Positions 1 through 7,977 of a stretch of DNA of 64,000 nt are shown here, piece after piece (position 1 is the stretch's first letter; the number at the start of each line of letters is the position of its first letter). The position numbers were made by a program, and so were the translations under genes. Origin of the DNA: Salibacter halophilus (GTDB lineage: Bacteria; Bacteroidota; Bacteroidia; Flavobacteriales_G; Salibacteraceae); NCBI RefSeq assembly GCF_008806325.1, contig NZ_WACR01000004.1:186001-250000 (forward strand). The letters run 5' to 3'. The notes below the pieces were generated by a model that did no database searches, was not told where the DNA came from, and was given only the letters and a program-made list of their open reading frames with translations.

Positions 1-2
1 GT

Positions 3-1694
3 GATACGATTACTAATGCACGCGGACTCGAAATTTCGCAGTGGTATTATAAAGGTCAGGAAGATATGGTTCCTTACACCTACAAAGGAACTAAAGAAAT
101 GACAGAGGTGATCACCGACTTCATGGGAGTCGATTATCCGTGGGATCGCTACAGCATGGTACCAACACGAAATTACCTTTACGGAGGAATGGAAAATACT
201 ACGGCTACCATTTTTGCTGAGACTTTTGTTTGTGATAGCCTTCAATACCATGATAAAAACTTCGTGTATGTCAATGCGCATGAATTTGCTCACCAGTGGT
301 TTGGCGATTTAGTGACATCAGTAAGTCCGGAAGCTCACTGGATTCACGAAGGTTTTGCAACTTTTTTCCATCATTACTGGCTTGGCGAGTTCTTTGGAAA
401 AGATGAATACTACAAACAATTAGATATTTATCGTTCAGCGAGCTTTGCTGCCAGTGAGAAGAACATCAGGCCGATATCGCACAGTGGAGCGGGAAGTGCG
501 CGCCACTATTTCAAAGCATCAATCGTGATTGAAATGCTGCGCCAGGAACTGGGCGAAGACGCTTTTAGGACAACGCTCACCGAGTTCCTTAAACGCTACG
601 CCCACAAAACGGTGAGCTCTGAAGATTTCCTCAGAACCGTTTACGATGTTACCGGAAAACCGATGAACTGGTTCTGGGATCAGTGGGTTTACAGAGGAGG
701 AGAACCAATGGTCAGAGCCGAACTCACCAAAAAATGGGGTAAATCATATCTCATTTTAGAGCAAACACAACCCGATTCATTCGGAACATTTCGCCTGCCG
801 ATGAACATGAAGTTCGCGGTTGATGGATCTGACCGTGAAATGGGCATAGATTTTAATGCCAGAAAAGACACGGTTGAACTTTCTTTTGATGTTAAAGATG
901 TGGATTATTTTATTCTGGATAACGCGCACAAACTGCTGATGCAGGAAGATAAGCAACAAAAAGAGGAACAATGGTTGAATCAGATGCTCAATGATAACCA
1001 TCCGATGGACGTTGTGCAGGCGATGCGAAATTTGGAACTCACAGATTACGATAAAGAGTTGAAAAAACTCTTTGAAAAGAGCGAATTTGATTTTGTGAAA
1101 ATCAAGCTCATTTCGATGGTCAGTGAGAATAAAGAGTTGGTTGACGATTTATTGAAATTAGTTAAAGAGGAATCTGTAGAGGTGCGCAAAGCTTATGTGG
1201 AAAACTGTAAAGTTACTAATGTGGGTTTCCTCGAAACTCAATTGATTGCACCGAGCTATGAGTTGCGCAGGGAAGCTCTGAAAAAAATAATTGAAGCAGA
1301 TCGCGAGAATGCTGAAACCTACATGCGCATCACGGAGGAACTAAAAACAGATCACCAATTTTTGTACAGGATGGATTGGCTTCATTTGGCTCATTCGGTA
1401 GAGTACATTACTGAGGAAAAGTTCATCAGCGAAATGGAAAAATATTCTGGTCCGGGATATGATTTTGTGACGCGAAATAGAGCTTTGATGATTTTAAGGG
1501 CTAAAAATATCCAATCTGAAAAAGTTATCGACAACGCGATGGATGCCGCTCAATCTTTCAACAGGAGCTTGCGCAGCAGCGGTTGTCAGTACTTGAAAGA
1601 CCTTGATGAAGACACGAGAAAAGAACTTTTGCAGAAAGTTATGCTGAGTAGCAATAGTTTGAAAATTAAAAGGTTAGAGCGTTGTTTGAAATAA
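3..1694 (+). CDS. M1 family zinc aminopeptidase (5' end outside window)
   Basis: The reading frame is open from the left edge (frame of base 3), so the N-terminal part of the gene lies outside the window and the first internal ATG at 66 is not the start. The visible part holds the M1 substrate-binding signature GGMEN (near base 183), the zinc motif HEFAHQW (near base 279) and, after exactly 18 residues, the third zinc ligand Glu in IHEGFAT. These are the hallmarks of gluzincin M1 aminopeptidases, which remove N-terminal residues from peptides. A long helical C-terminal region (about 270 residues) follows, as in cold-active ColAP/leukotriene-A4-hydrolase-like members. A strong terminator lies about 95 bp downstream. 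Whether it is secreted cannot be judged because the N-terminus is missing. Confidence 0.93.
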   Translation, partial: DTITNARGLEISQWYYKGQEDMVPYTYKGTKEMTEVITDFMGVDYPWDRYSMVPTRNYLYGGMENTTATIFAETFVCDSLQYHDKNFVYVNAHEFAHQWFGDLVTSVSPEAHWIHEGFATFFHHYWLGEFFGKDEYYKQLDIYRSASFAASEKNIRPISHSGAGSARHYFKASIVIEMLRQELGEDAFRTTLTEFLKRYAHKTVSSEDFLRTVYDVTGKPMNWFWDQWVYRGGEPMVRAELTKKWGKSYLILEQTQPDSFGTFRLPMNMKFAVDGSDREMGIDFNARKDTVELSFDVKDVDYFILDNAHKLLMQEDKQQKEEQWLNQMLNDNHPMDVVQAMRNLELTDYDKELKKLFEKSEFDFVKIKLISMVSENKELVDDLLKLVKEESVEVRKAYVENCKVTNVGFLETQLIAPSYELRREALKKIIEADRENAETYMRITEELKTDHQFLYRMDWLHLAHSVEYITEEKFISEMEKYSGPGYDFVTRNRALMILRAKNIQSEKVIDNAMDAAQSFNRSLRSSGCQYLKDLDEDTRKELLQKVMLSSNSLKIKRLERCLK

Positions 1695-1729
1695 TTGCTT
1701 TAATTTATAGGTAGTCACATTGAAAGCAT

Positions 1730-1737
1730 TAATTTTG
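1730..1737 (+). promoter_or_regulatory. Bacteroidota -7 element TAATTTTG, orphan
   Basis: Perfect TAnnTTTG match 36 bp after the aminopeptidase stop and about 50 bp before the terminator at 1790. No coding sequence starts between them and no well-spaced TTG -33 element is obvious. It could drive a short non-coding transcript or be chance. Confidence 0.3.
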
Positions 1738-1789
1738 CAAAATTCAAATCGCGACTCATTTTGAGTTAAAAGTAGGATTAAACAATTGA

Positions 1790-1823
1790 GGAGTCATTCC
1801 ACACACGGAGTGACTCCTTTTTT
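1790..1823 (+). terminator. Rho-independent terminator after the aminopeptidase gene
   Basis: An 11-bp stem (arms 1790-1800 and 1807-1817, one G-U pair) with loop ACACAC is followed directly by a run of T residues. It ends transcripts of the aminopeptidase gene. Confidence 0.9.
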
Positions 1824-1856
1824 GTTGATAAAAATGGAAGTGGCTTTATGAAGCTG

Positions 1857-1864
1857 TATTTTTG
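1857..1864 (+). promoter_or_regulatory. -7 promoter element TATTTTTG for the DUF3817 gene
   Basis: Perfect TAnnTTTG match 15 bp upstream of the ATG at 1880. Predicted transcription would start only about 10 bases before the start codon. No convincing -33 TTG at standard spacing. Confidence 0.5.
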
Positions 1865-1879
1865 CACAAATATTCGATT

Positions 1880-2185
1880 ATGAGTAAATCATTTTTAGTA
1901 AAAACACTCCGTTATTCAGCTCTTTTGGAAGGGCTTTCATTGCTTTTACTTTTGTTTATTGCAATGCCGTTGAAGTACATGTTTGATCAGCCGTTGATGG
2001 TTGAAGTAGTAGGGATGGCCCACGGAGTATTGTTTATCCTGTATTGCGTTGTCCTCTTTGGAGTAGGTGTGAAATTCAAGTGGTTTGGAATGCCACTTGT
2101 GTTGTCGTTTATCGCGTCATTTATTCCGTTTGGAACATTTTACGTTGACAGCAAATATTTTAAGAAACTCAATCCGGCTCGATGA
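1880..2185 (+). CDS. DUF3817 family small integral membrane protein
   Basis: 101 residues with three hydrophobic segments separated by short polar turns. The N-terminal segment begins with RYSALLEGLSLLLLLFIAMP, followed by a conserved Met-Ala-His-Gly in the middle helix, the pattern of the DUF3817 (YdzA-like) membrane family. The function of the family is not established. I start at the ATG at 1880 because the longer reading begins with TTG at 1862, inside the promoter element. The gene stands alone between two terminators, so it is monocistronic. Identification rests on family resemblance of the helices. Confidence 0.8.
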   Translation: MSKSFLVKTLRYSALLEGLSLLLLLFIAMPLKYMFDQPLMVEVVGMAHGVLFILYCVVLFGVGVKFKWFGMPLVLSFIASFIPFGTFYVDSKYFKKLNPAR

Positions 2186-2260
2186 ACTTTCTAATAGAAG
2201 GAGTGTTAGTATAGTCAGGTGATTTGATTCTTCATTTCATAAAATGAAGTGTGGGTTATA

Positions 2261-2297
2261 ACCTTGCAGAGATTGAATTCTCTGCAAGGTTTTTTTG
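2261..2297 (+). terminator. Rho-independent terminator after the DUF3817 gene
   Basis: Perfect 12-bp stem (2261-2272 with 2279-2290), six-base loop, then seven T. It lies between the DUF3817 gene and the convergent permease gene and may serve both directions, though the T run is only on the + side. A second small hairpin (CTTCATTT/AAATGAAG) lies about 15 bp upstream. Confidence 0.9.
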
Positions 2298-2299
2298 TT

Positions 2300-3544
2300 T
2301 TATGCTTTCCCTTTGTACTCGTATCCGAGGTCGTGAATCGTTTTTTCTATTGTAGATTCATCGAATTGATCAGCTTCAAGTGTCACAGTGTGAGATGCTA
2401 AATCAGCATTCACTGATTTGATTCCTTCGAGCTGACCAACGTTTTTCTCTACACTTGAGGTGCAGTGATTGCACGACATTCCGTCAACTTTTATCTTGTA
2501 TTCCATATTGTTATTTTTAGTTGTTTGCGTTTTCTTTTTCGGCAGGTAAGGCAGGAGGATTACGTAAATCATCATTACTCCTAAAAATACTGTGGATCCA
2601 ACTTGTAACCAGTGCGGAATAATGTGATGGGCGTGGCTGGTAATCATTTCTACATCAAACCATGCAGCCGGCAGTAGTTCATTGATGATGATACCAAAAA
2701 TAATAGCTCCGGAGATGATGCTCGCCATGTAAGTAAAGAGCGCTTTTTTGCCCAGGCTCTGACCGATAACTGTCATGGTTCCTGCGTTGGTTGCAGGTCC
2801 GGCCATGAGGAAAACAAAAGCAGCGCCCGGTGAAATTCCTTTCATCAAAAGTGCTGTTGCAATAGGAATGGAGCCGGTTGCACAAACATACATCGGAACA
2901 GATGCCAGCAATACCAAAAACATATTAAGGTACGGGTTGCTGAGGTAATTCTCAAAAACAGAATCAGGGATGGCAACAGTGATGAGTGCAGCAATCCCAA
3001 GCCCGATCAGGAGCCATTTGGCAATATCCTGTAAAAAATCGACAAAAGCGTAGCGCAACATTCTCTTAAACTTGTTGCCTTTATTGATGGTTTCTGTTTC
3101 AATGGTCGGAGCCGGCTCCGGTTCTGACTGAAGCGCTTTATTCGTAAAAAAACCACCTGTAATGCCGGTTATCAATGCCACAATGGGTCTGATCACAGCA
3201 AAAGGAAGCCCCATCAAAGAATACGTAGCCAAAATAGAATCGACACCGGTTTGTGGAGTGGAGATCAGGAACGAAACCGATGCTCCTTTACTCGCTCCGT
3301 TTTTGTGAAATGAAACGCCTGTTGGAATCACTCCACATGAACAAAGTGGCAGCGGTACACCAACGAGTGCAGCATTGATAACAGATTTCAGATTGCGCTT
3401 ACCCAGGTATTTGTTGACTTTGTCTTTTGGGAAATAAACGTGCAGAATACCCGCTAGCAAAAAACCCAAAACGAGGTAAGGAGACATTTCACTAAAAAGA
3501 TCCCAAAAAGCGACAACCAGCGATTTTAAAAAATCGAGAATCAT
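2300..3544 (-). CDS. SO_0444-type Cu/Zn efflux permease with C-terminal HMA domain
   Basis: 414 residues. Residues 1-330 are a polytopic permease of the ArsP/DUF318 (YraQ-like) class with the signature PLPLCSCGVIPTG and a following conserved STPQTGVDS segment. The second half has a paired motif, ATGSIPIATALL, and GPATNAGT. After a short Lys/Thr/Asn linker, residues about 347-414 form a heavy-metal-associated domain with the copper-binding motif GMSCNHC. The combination matches the SO_0444 family annotated as Cu/Zn efflux. The ATG overlaps the stop of the upstream thioesterase gene by 4 bp (ATGA), so the two are co-translated. One copy of the GGHTCTGACC word lies inside it (2755). Substrate is inferred from the family. 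Confidence 0.88.
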   Translation of the reverse strand: MILDFLKSLVVAFWDLFSEMSPYLVLGFLLAGILHVYFPKDKVNKYLGKRNLKSVINAALVGVPLPLCSCGVIPTGVSFHKNGASKGASVSFLISTPQTGVDSILATYSLMGLPFAVIRPIVALITGITGGFFTNKALQSEPEPAPTIETETINKGNKFKRMLRYAFVDFLQDIAKWLLIGLGIAALITVAIPDSVFENYLSNPYLNMFLVLLASVPMYVCATGSIPIATALLMKGISPGAAFVFLMAGPATNAGTMTVIGQSLGKKALFTYMASIISGAIIFGIIINELLPAAWFDVEMITSHAHHIIPHWLQVGSTVFLGVMMIYVILLPYLPKKKTQTTKNNNMEYKIKVDGMSCNHCTSSVEKNVGQLEGIKSVNADLASHTVTLEADQFDESTIEKTIHDLGYEYKGKA

Positions 3545-3942
3545 GATTTATTCAATTTCTCCTCGTACTTTTCTTTAACCATCATAGGAATTGGTACAGG
3601 CTCTCCCGATTCATCTATACGGACAAATGTCATTTTTGTACTGCACACAATTGTTTCCTCTTCAGAGATCACGTTGTACTTGCGCGCCTCAATTTTCATT
3701 GTGAGTGAGGTATTTCCCATGCGCACGACTTCTCCGTATATCTTGATCAAAAAGCCAACTTTAACAGCCTTTTGAAAAATTACTTCATCTATTTTGAGCG
3801 TCACCATATTGGGGGAACGACAAATTTCTGAAGCTAATGTTCCGGCAGCTTCATCAATCCAGGCGAGCATGTTACCACCAAATAAGTTTCCGTGGACCCC
3901 CAGGTCCTTGCCCATGCATATCTTTTGAGTTATGAATTCCAT
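3541..3942 (-). CDS. Acyl-CoA thioesterase, hotdog fold (YciA-like)
   Basis: 134 residues. The segment GNLFGGNMLAWIDEAAG is the hotdog-fold acyl-CoA thioesterase signature of the YciA/BFIT family. It carries the Asn/Gly turn and the catalytic acidic residue of the central helix. Such enzymes hydrolyse acyl-CoA to free acid and CoA in the cytosol. I use the ATG at 3942 because a longer reading to TTG 3963 would start inside a perfect TAnnTTTG element. The stop overlaps the start of the metal permease by 4 bp. Chain-length preference cannot be read from the sequence. Confidence 0.88.
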   Translation of the reverse strand: MEFITQKICMGKDLGVHGNLFGGNMLAWIDEAAGTLASEICRSPNMVTLKIDEVIFQKAVKVGFLIKIYGEVVRMGNTSLTMKIEARKYNVISEEETIVCSTKMTFVRIDESGEPVPIPMMVKEKYEEKLNKS

Positions 3943-3960
3943 TCTTTCAGTTTTCTGTTG

Positions 3961-3968
3961 CAAATGTA
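3961..3968 (-). promoter_or_regulatory. -7 promoter element (minus-strand TACATTTG) for the thioesterase-permease operon
   Basis: The plus strand reads CAAATGTA, a perfect TAnnTTTG on the minus strand, 18 bp upstream of the ATG at 3942. It also decides the start codon of the thioesterase gene. Confidence 0.55.
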
Positions 3969-4120
3969 CAGTTCCTTGTTATTTTTAATTAATCTAAATA
4001 GAATTTTTAAGTGACGTTTATCACACGATTGCCAGCAAAACGCAACCAAAACACAAATGTTCGGTAGCTTTCAAAAGTAATCTGTTCAAATCTCTAAGGG
4101 CATTTAAGCAGGAGATGGAG

Positions 4121-4184
4121 GCAAATTCATAATTTGCGATCAAATTCATTTAAATGAAACGAGTTATGTGAAATCTTTTTCACA
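4121..4184 (+). promoter_or_regulatory. Three consecutive inverted repeats upstream of mpl
   Basis: In the 273-bp divergent gap 3969-4241 there are three perfect inverted repeats: GCAAATT-CAT-AATTTGC (4121-4137), the 14-bp palindrome TTCATTTAAATGAA (4145-4158) and TGTGAAA-TCTT-TTTCACA (4167-4184). The rest of the gap shows no gene. They could be operators or leader structure for the mpl-like gene; their role is not known. Confidence 0.4.
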
Positions 4185-4241
4185 CAGGAGAAAGATCAAA
4201 TATAACGAGTTCCATGTGGCATTAAATAATCATATGAACAC

Positions 4242-5633
4242 ATGAAAGTACATCTCATCGCGATTGGGGGAAGCGCCATGCATAACATGGCTATTGCACT
4301 CAAGGAGAAAGGATATGAAGTTACCGGGAGTGATGATCAAATCTTTGAGCCCTCGCGTTCCAGATTGAAAAAACACGGACTCCTACCCAAAAAAGAAGGC
4401 TGGAACCCGTCTTCGATCACGAAAGATCTCGATGTCGTGATTTTGGGGATGCACGCCCGCCCAGATAATCCTGAACTGAAGAAAGCTCAGGAACTCGGTT
4501 TGTCGATCTATTCTTATCCCGAGTATATCTACAATCAGAGCCGGGAAAAAGTACGTGTTGTCATAGCCGGCAGTCACGGAAAAACGAGTATCACTGCGAT
4601 GGTTCTGCACGTCTTGCATCATTACAATCGCGATGTGGATTACATGGTTGGTGCACAACTCGAAGGTTTTGATACAATGGTCAGGCTGACTGATGAAGCA
4701 CCAGTCATCATTTTGGAAGGCGATGAGTACCTTTCCTCACCGATTGACAGGCGGCCAAAGTTTTTGTGGTACAAACCGCACGTAGCGTTAATCAGCGGAA
4801 TTGCCTGGGATCACATAAATGTTTTTAAAACCTACGAAGATTACGTTGAGCAATTTGAGTCATTTGTAGAAGACATGAAAGACAATTCAACGCTAATCTA
4901 TTGTGAAATCGACCGTGAACTCAAGCGTATTACGGAGGAAAAAGCAGCTAAAAAAGTCAATAAAATTCCATACCGCACACCCTCTCACAAAATCATCAAT
5001 AACCAAACTTTCCTCAAGACTGATGAAGGCGATGTTCCATTAAAAGTATTTGGAAATCACAACCTTCAAAACCTTAATGGAGCCAGGTTGATCCTCAATC
5101 AACTCAACATCACTGATGAGCAGTTTTACAAAGCTATTCAGTCGTTTACGGGAGCAGCTAACCGATTACAAAAACTCGAAGAAAATGACACAGCCTGCAT
5201 TTTCAAAGATTTTGCTCACGCACCATCTAAATTGAAGGCTACAACAGCTGCTGTAAAAGCACAGTACCCTGATCGGGAGTTGATCGCAATTATGGAACTT
5301 CACACGTTCAGTAGTCTCACAAAAGAGTTTTTGAAAGAGTACAAAGGTGCCATGAACTCGGCAGATAGAGCAATCGTGTACTACAACCCAAAAACGATAG
5401 AACACAAAAAACTCGACCCAATCGAAAAAGAGGATGTTCGCCAGGCATTTGATCGCGAAGACTTATCGGTCAGAACCGATAGCGAGCAACTCGAGAATTA
5501 TCTGCGTGGTTTGTCATTAGAAAACGCCAATTTGCTAATCATGACGAGCGGAAACTTTGATGGAATAGATGTTGAGAAACTGGCCGGAGAGATTATCAAC
5601 AAAGGAGTAGAAACAAAAGCGAAAAACGGATAA
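4242..5633 (+). CDS. mpl: Mpl-type murein peptide ligase (UDP-MurNAc tripeptide recycling)
   Basis: 463 residues, a three-domain Mur ligase. An N-terminal Rossmann-like domain opens with HLIAIGGSAMHNMAIALK, where Mpl proteins carry IGGTAMG. The ATP-binding P-loop is AGSHGKTSITAM, the Mur-ligase central motif EGDEY follows, and the C-terminal domain carries DFAHAPSKLKAT. Mpl rejoins recycled L-Ala-gamma-D-Glu-meso-Dap peptide to UDP-MurNAc in the cytoplasm. MurC (UDP-MurNAc--L-Ala ligase) is the main alternative. The opening motif and the DFAHAP motif favour Mpl. One GGHTCTGACC copy at 5469. It is followed after 80 bp by the E1 gene with its own promoter. Confidence 0.85.
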   Translation: MKVHLIAIGGSAMHNMAIALKEKGYEVTGSDDQIFEPSRSRLKKHGLLPKKEGWNPSSITKDLDVVILGMHARPDNPELKKAQELGLSIYSYPEYIYNQSREKVRVVIAGSHGKTSITAMVLHVLHHYNRDVDYMVGAQLEGFDTMVRLTDEAPVIILEGDEYLSSPIDRRPKFLWYKPHVALISGIAWDHINVFKTYEDYVEQFESFVEDMKDNSTLIYCEIDRELKRITEEKAAKKVNKIPYRTPSHKIINNQTFLKTDEGDVPLKVFGNHNLQNLNGARLILNQLNITDEQFYKAIQSFTGAANRLQKLEENDTACIFKDFAHAPSKLKATTAAVKAQYPDRELIAIMELHTFSSLTKEFLKEYKGAMNSADRAIVYYNPKTIEHKKLDPIEKEDVRQAFDREDLSVRTDSEQLENYLRGLSLENANLLIMTSGNFDGIDVEKLAGEIINKGVETKAKNG

Positions 5634-5650
5634 AGTAAATCGGTTTGATG

Positions 5651-5682
5651 TTGACCCTCCTCATCTCAATTCGCTAATTTTG
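5651..5682 (+). promoter_or_regulatory. Promoter of the E1 fusion gene (TTG-N21-TAATTTTG)
   Basis: TTG at 5651-5653 and a perfect -7 element TAATTTTG at 5675-5682, spaced 21 bp, fit the Bacteroidota vegetative promoter. The ATG follows at 5714. A longer reading from TTG 5693 would begin close to the transcription start and is less likely. Confidence 0.65.
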
Positions 5683-5713
5683 GATCGCTTCGTTGCGCTA
5701 TAAAAATCACGTT

Positions 5714-7690
5714 ATGAAATTCGATACATCCGGTTTCTCAAATGAGGAGCTACTCGATATTTACGATAAATTACTACTACCTCGTTTAATAGAAGAGAAG
5801 ATGCTCATTCTTCTCCGCCAGGGAAAAATCTCAAAATGGTTTTCAGGTTACGGACAGGAGGCTGTTTCTGTCGGTTCAGCTTACGTGATGAACCCTGATG
5901 AGTACATGCTACCAATGCACCGAAATCTGGGAATTTTTACTACGAGAGGAGTTCCGCTGAATCGATTGTTTAGTCAGTTCCAGGGGAAAATGAACGGCTT
6001 TACAAAAGGACGTGATCGCTCATTTCACTTTGGTTCAAAGGAGCACAATATCGTTGGTATGATTTCTCATCTGGGACCACAAATGGGTATTGCTGATGGA
6101 ATAGCACTCGCTACCAAACTTCAAAAAGAAAACAAAGCCACTCTTGTTGTTACAGGTGATGGCGGAGCCAGTGAAGGTGATTTTCACGAATCGGTGAATA
6201 CTGCTGCCGTTTGGGATCTCCCTGTTATTTTCATGATCGAGAACAATCAGTGGGGATTATCGACTCCCAGTTCTGAACAGTTTCGTTGTGATCAATTTAT
6301 CGATAAAGGAATTGGTTATGGAATGGATACTGAGCAGATTGACGGTAATAATATTCTGGATGTTGTTCGCGGATTGCGGAATGTAGCCGCTCGCGTGAGG
6401 GAAACAGGCAAGCCGGTTCTGACCGAAATGATCACTTTTAGAATGCGCGGTCACGAAGAAGCATCGGGAACTAAATATTACCCTGATGGTCTGCAGGATG
6501 AGTGGGCTAAACACGACCCAATTGACAATTACGAATCATTTTTGGTGGAATCCGGGGTTCTGACCGAAGAAGAAAAAGAGAAAAAACGAAAGGAAATAAA
6601 AGAGCTTATTAATGCTGAGTGGAAGACCGCGGTTGAAGAAGATGATGTTTCTTCGAGTATTGAAAATGAGCTGAATGATGTTTATGCGCCTTTTGATTTT
6701 GAGGAAGTTAAGCCTGGTAAGAAGTCAAAGGAAATGCGCTTTGTGGATGCCGTTTCTGACGGTTTGCGTGAGGCAATGAAAAAACACGATGGCCTTGTTT
6801 TGATGGGGCAGGACATTGCTGAATACGGAGGTGTTTTCAAAATAACGGATGGTTTTGTTGAGGAATTTGGCAAAGAGAGAGTTCGGAATACTCCGTTGTG
6901 CGAGTCAGCTATTTTGGGAGCCGGACTCGGACTCAGCGTAAAAGGCCAAAAGGCGATGGTAGAAATGCAGTTTGCTGATTTTGTCTCAGAGGGAATCACT
7001 CAAATTTGCAATAACCTGGCAAAGATTCATTACCGCTGGGGACAAAATGCCGATGTCGTTGTTCGCATGCCAACAGGTGCCGGAGTAGGAGCGGGACCTT
7101 ATCATTCTCAATCAAATGAAATGTGGTTTGCACATATTCCGGGTTTAAAAATCGCTTATCCGGCTTTTCCTGAAGATGCAAAAGGATTGTTATTGACTGC
7201 TTTTGAAGATCCAGGCCCTGTAATGTTTTTTGAGCATAAAGCACTTTACCGGAGCAAAACCGGAAATGTATCGGAAGGCTATTACAACAAGCCATTCGGA
7301 AAAGCTTCACTCGTTAGAGAAGGTGAAGATATCACAATTGTAACTTACGGTATGGGTGTCCACTGGGCAATGGATTATCTCGATCAGAACCCGAATATCA
7401 ATGCCGATTTGATCGACTTGCGAACATTGGTTCCGCTCGATTCAGAGACAGTTTATCAATCGGTTCAAAAGACATCAAAAGTGATTATCCTGCATGAGGA
7501 TACACTCTTTGGCGGCTTTGGTGCTGAGCTCGCAGCTCAAATCACCGAACACTGTTTCGAATACCTGGATGGCCCCGTTAAACGTGTAGCAAGTATTGAT
7601 TCTCCAGTACCATTTGCAGGGAATTTAGAAAAGGAATTTTTGCCAAATGAACGCTTTGCAAAAGCAGTGAAAGAGCTTTTGGATTATTGA
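5714..7690 (+). CDS. Branched-chain-type 2-oxoacid dehydrogenase E1, fused alpha and beta subunits
   Basis: 658 residues. The N-terminal half (about 1-325) is an E1 alpha subunit with the thiamine-diphosphate motif starting at GDGGASEGDFHE and ending in the conserved double Asn about 30 residues on. After a charged linker (about 290-335), the C-terminal half is an E1 beta subunit with AILGAGLGLSVKG, MVEMQFADF and the transketolase C-terminal domain. It decarboxylates 2-oxoacids and passes the acyl group to the lipoyl E2. The one-chain fusion is common in Bacteroidota. E2 and E3 genes are not nearby, so substrate (branched-chain versus pyruvate) cannot be decided here. It contains two GGHTCTGACC copies (6415, 6556). 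Confidence 0.9.
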   Translation: MKFDTSGFSNEELLDIYDKLLLPRLIEEKMLILLRQGKISKWFSGYGQEAVSVGSAYVMNPDEYMLPMHRNLGIFTTRGVPLNRLFSQFQGKMNGFTKGRDRSFHFGSKEHNIVGMISHLGPQMGIADGIALATKLQKENKATLVVTGDGGASEGDFHESVNTAAVWDLPVIFMIENNQWGLSTPSSEQFRCDQFIDKGIGYGMDTEQIDGNNILDVVRGLRNVAARVRETGKPVLTEMITFRMRGHEEASGTKYYPDGLQDEWAKHDPIDNYESFLVESGVLTEEEKEKKRKEIKELINAEWKTAVEEDDVSSSIENELNDVYAPFDFEEVKPGKKSKEMRFVDAVSDGLREAMKKHDGLVLMGQDIAEYGGVFKITDGFVEEFGKERVRNTPLCESAILGAGLGLSVKGQKAMVEMQFADFVSEGITQICNNLAKIHYRWGQNADVVVRMPTGAGVGAGPYHSQSNEMWFAHIPGLKIAYPAFPEDAKGLLLTAFEDPGPVMFFEHKALYRSKTGNVSEGYYNKPFGKASLVREGEDITIVTYGMGVHWAMDYLDQNPNINADLIDLRTLVPLDSETVYQSVQKTSKVIILHEDTLFGGFGAELAAQITEHCFEYLDGPVKRVASIDSPVPFAGNLEKEFLPNERFAKAVKELLDY

Positions 7691-7854
7691 ATGTTGAGCG
7701 TTTGTTTGATTTGAGCGAGACGTTTTAATCTACTCGCTAAAGTTTCTTGACGCGTTACGTTTTGATTGTAATAATCATTCGTAATCACCTTTTGATAAAG
7801 GATTTGTTGTTCCAGTCTTTTAATACGATCTAGTATTTTCTTTTTCTTGTCCAT
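7684..7854 (-). CDS. Small basic helical protein, 56 residues
   Basis: An open frame from ATG at 7854 to TAA at 7684 encodes 56 residues, very rich in Lys, Arg and Gln and predicted helical (KKKKILDRIKRLEQQ near the start, LASRLKRLAQIKQTLN near the end). There is no signal peptide or membrane segment. It overlaps the convergent E1 gene by 7 bp and otherwise fills the space between E1 and the DUF1684 gene. I do not recognise the family. The clean coding character and tight fit suggest a real gene, but no promoter is clear. Confidence 0.45.
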   Translation of the reverse strand: MDKKKKILDRIKRLEQQILYQKVITNDYYNQNVTRQETLASRLKRLAQIKQTLNIQ

Positions 7855-7912
7855 AACACTAATATAACGTATTAATTTTAAATAGGTTTACTATAACTAA
7901 AACTTATTTTGT

Positions 7913-7977
7913 GGTCAGAGCCCTAATCAGACTGCGGTTCAGGTAGTTACTTGTAGTTTTTTTCTCCGGCTCTGACC
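7913..7977. repeat. Inverted pair of the GGHTCTGACC word at the 3' end of the DUF1684 gene
   Basis: GGTCAGAGCC at 7913-7922 and its exact complement GGCTCTGACC at 7968-7977. The right copy encodes part of the C-terminus of the DUF1684 protein and the left copy lies beyond its stop codon. Together they can form a 10-bp stem with a 45-base loop at the gene end. Confidence 0.75.
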
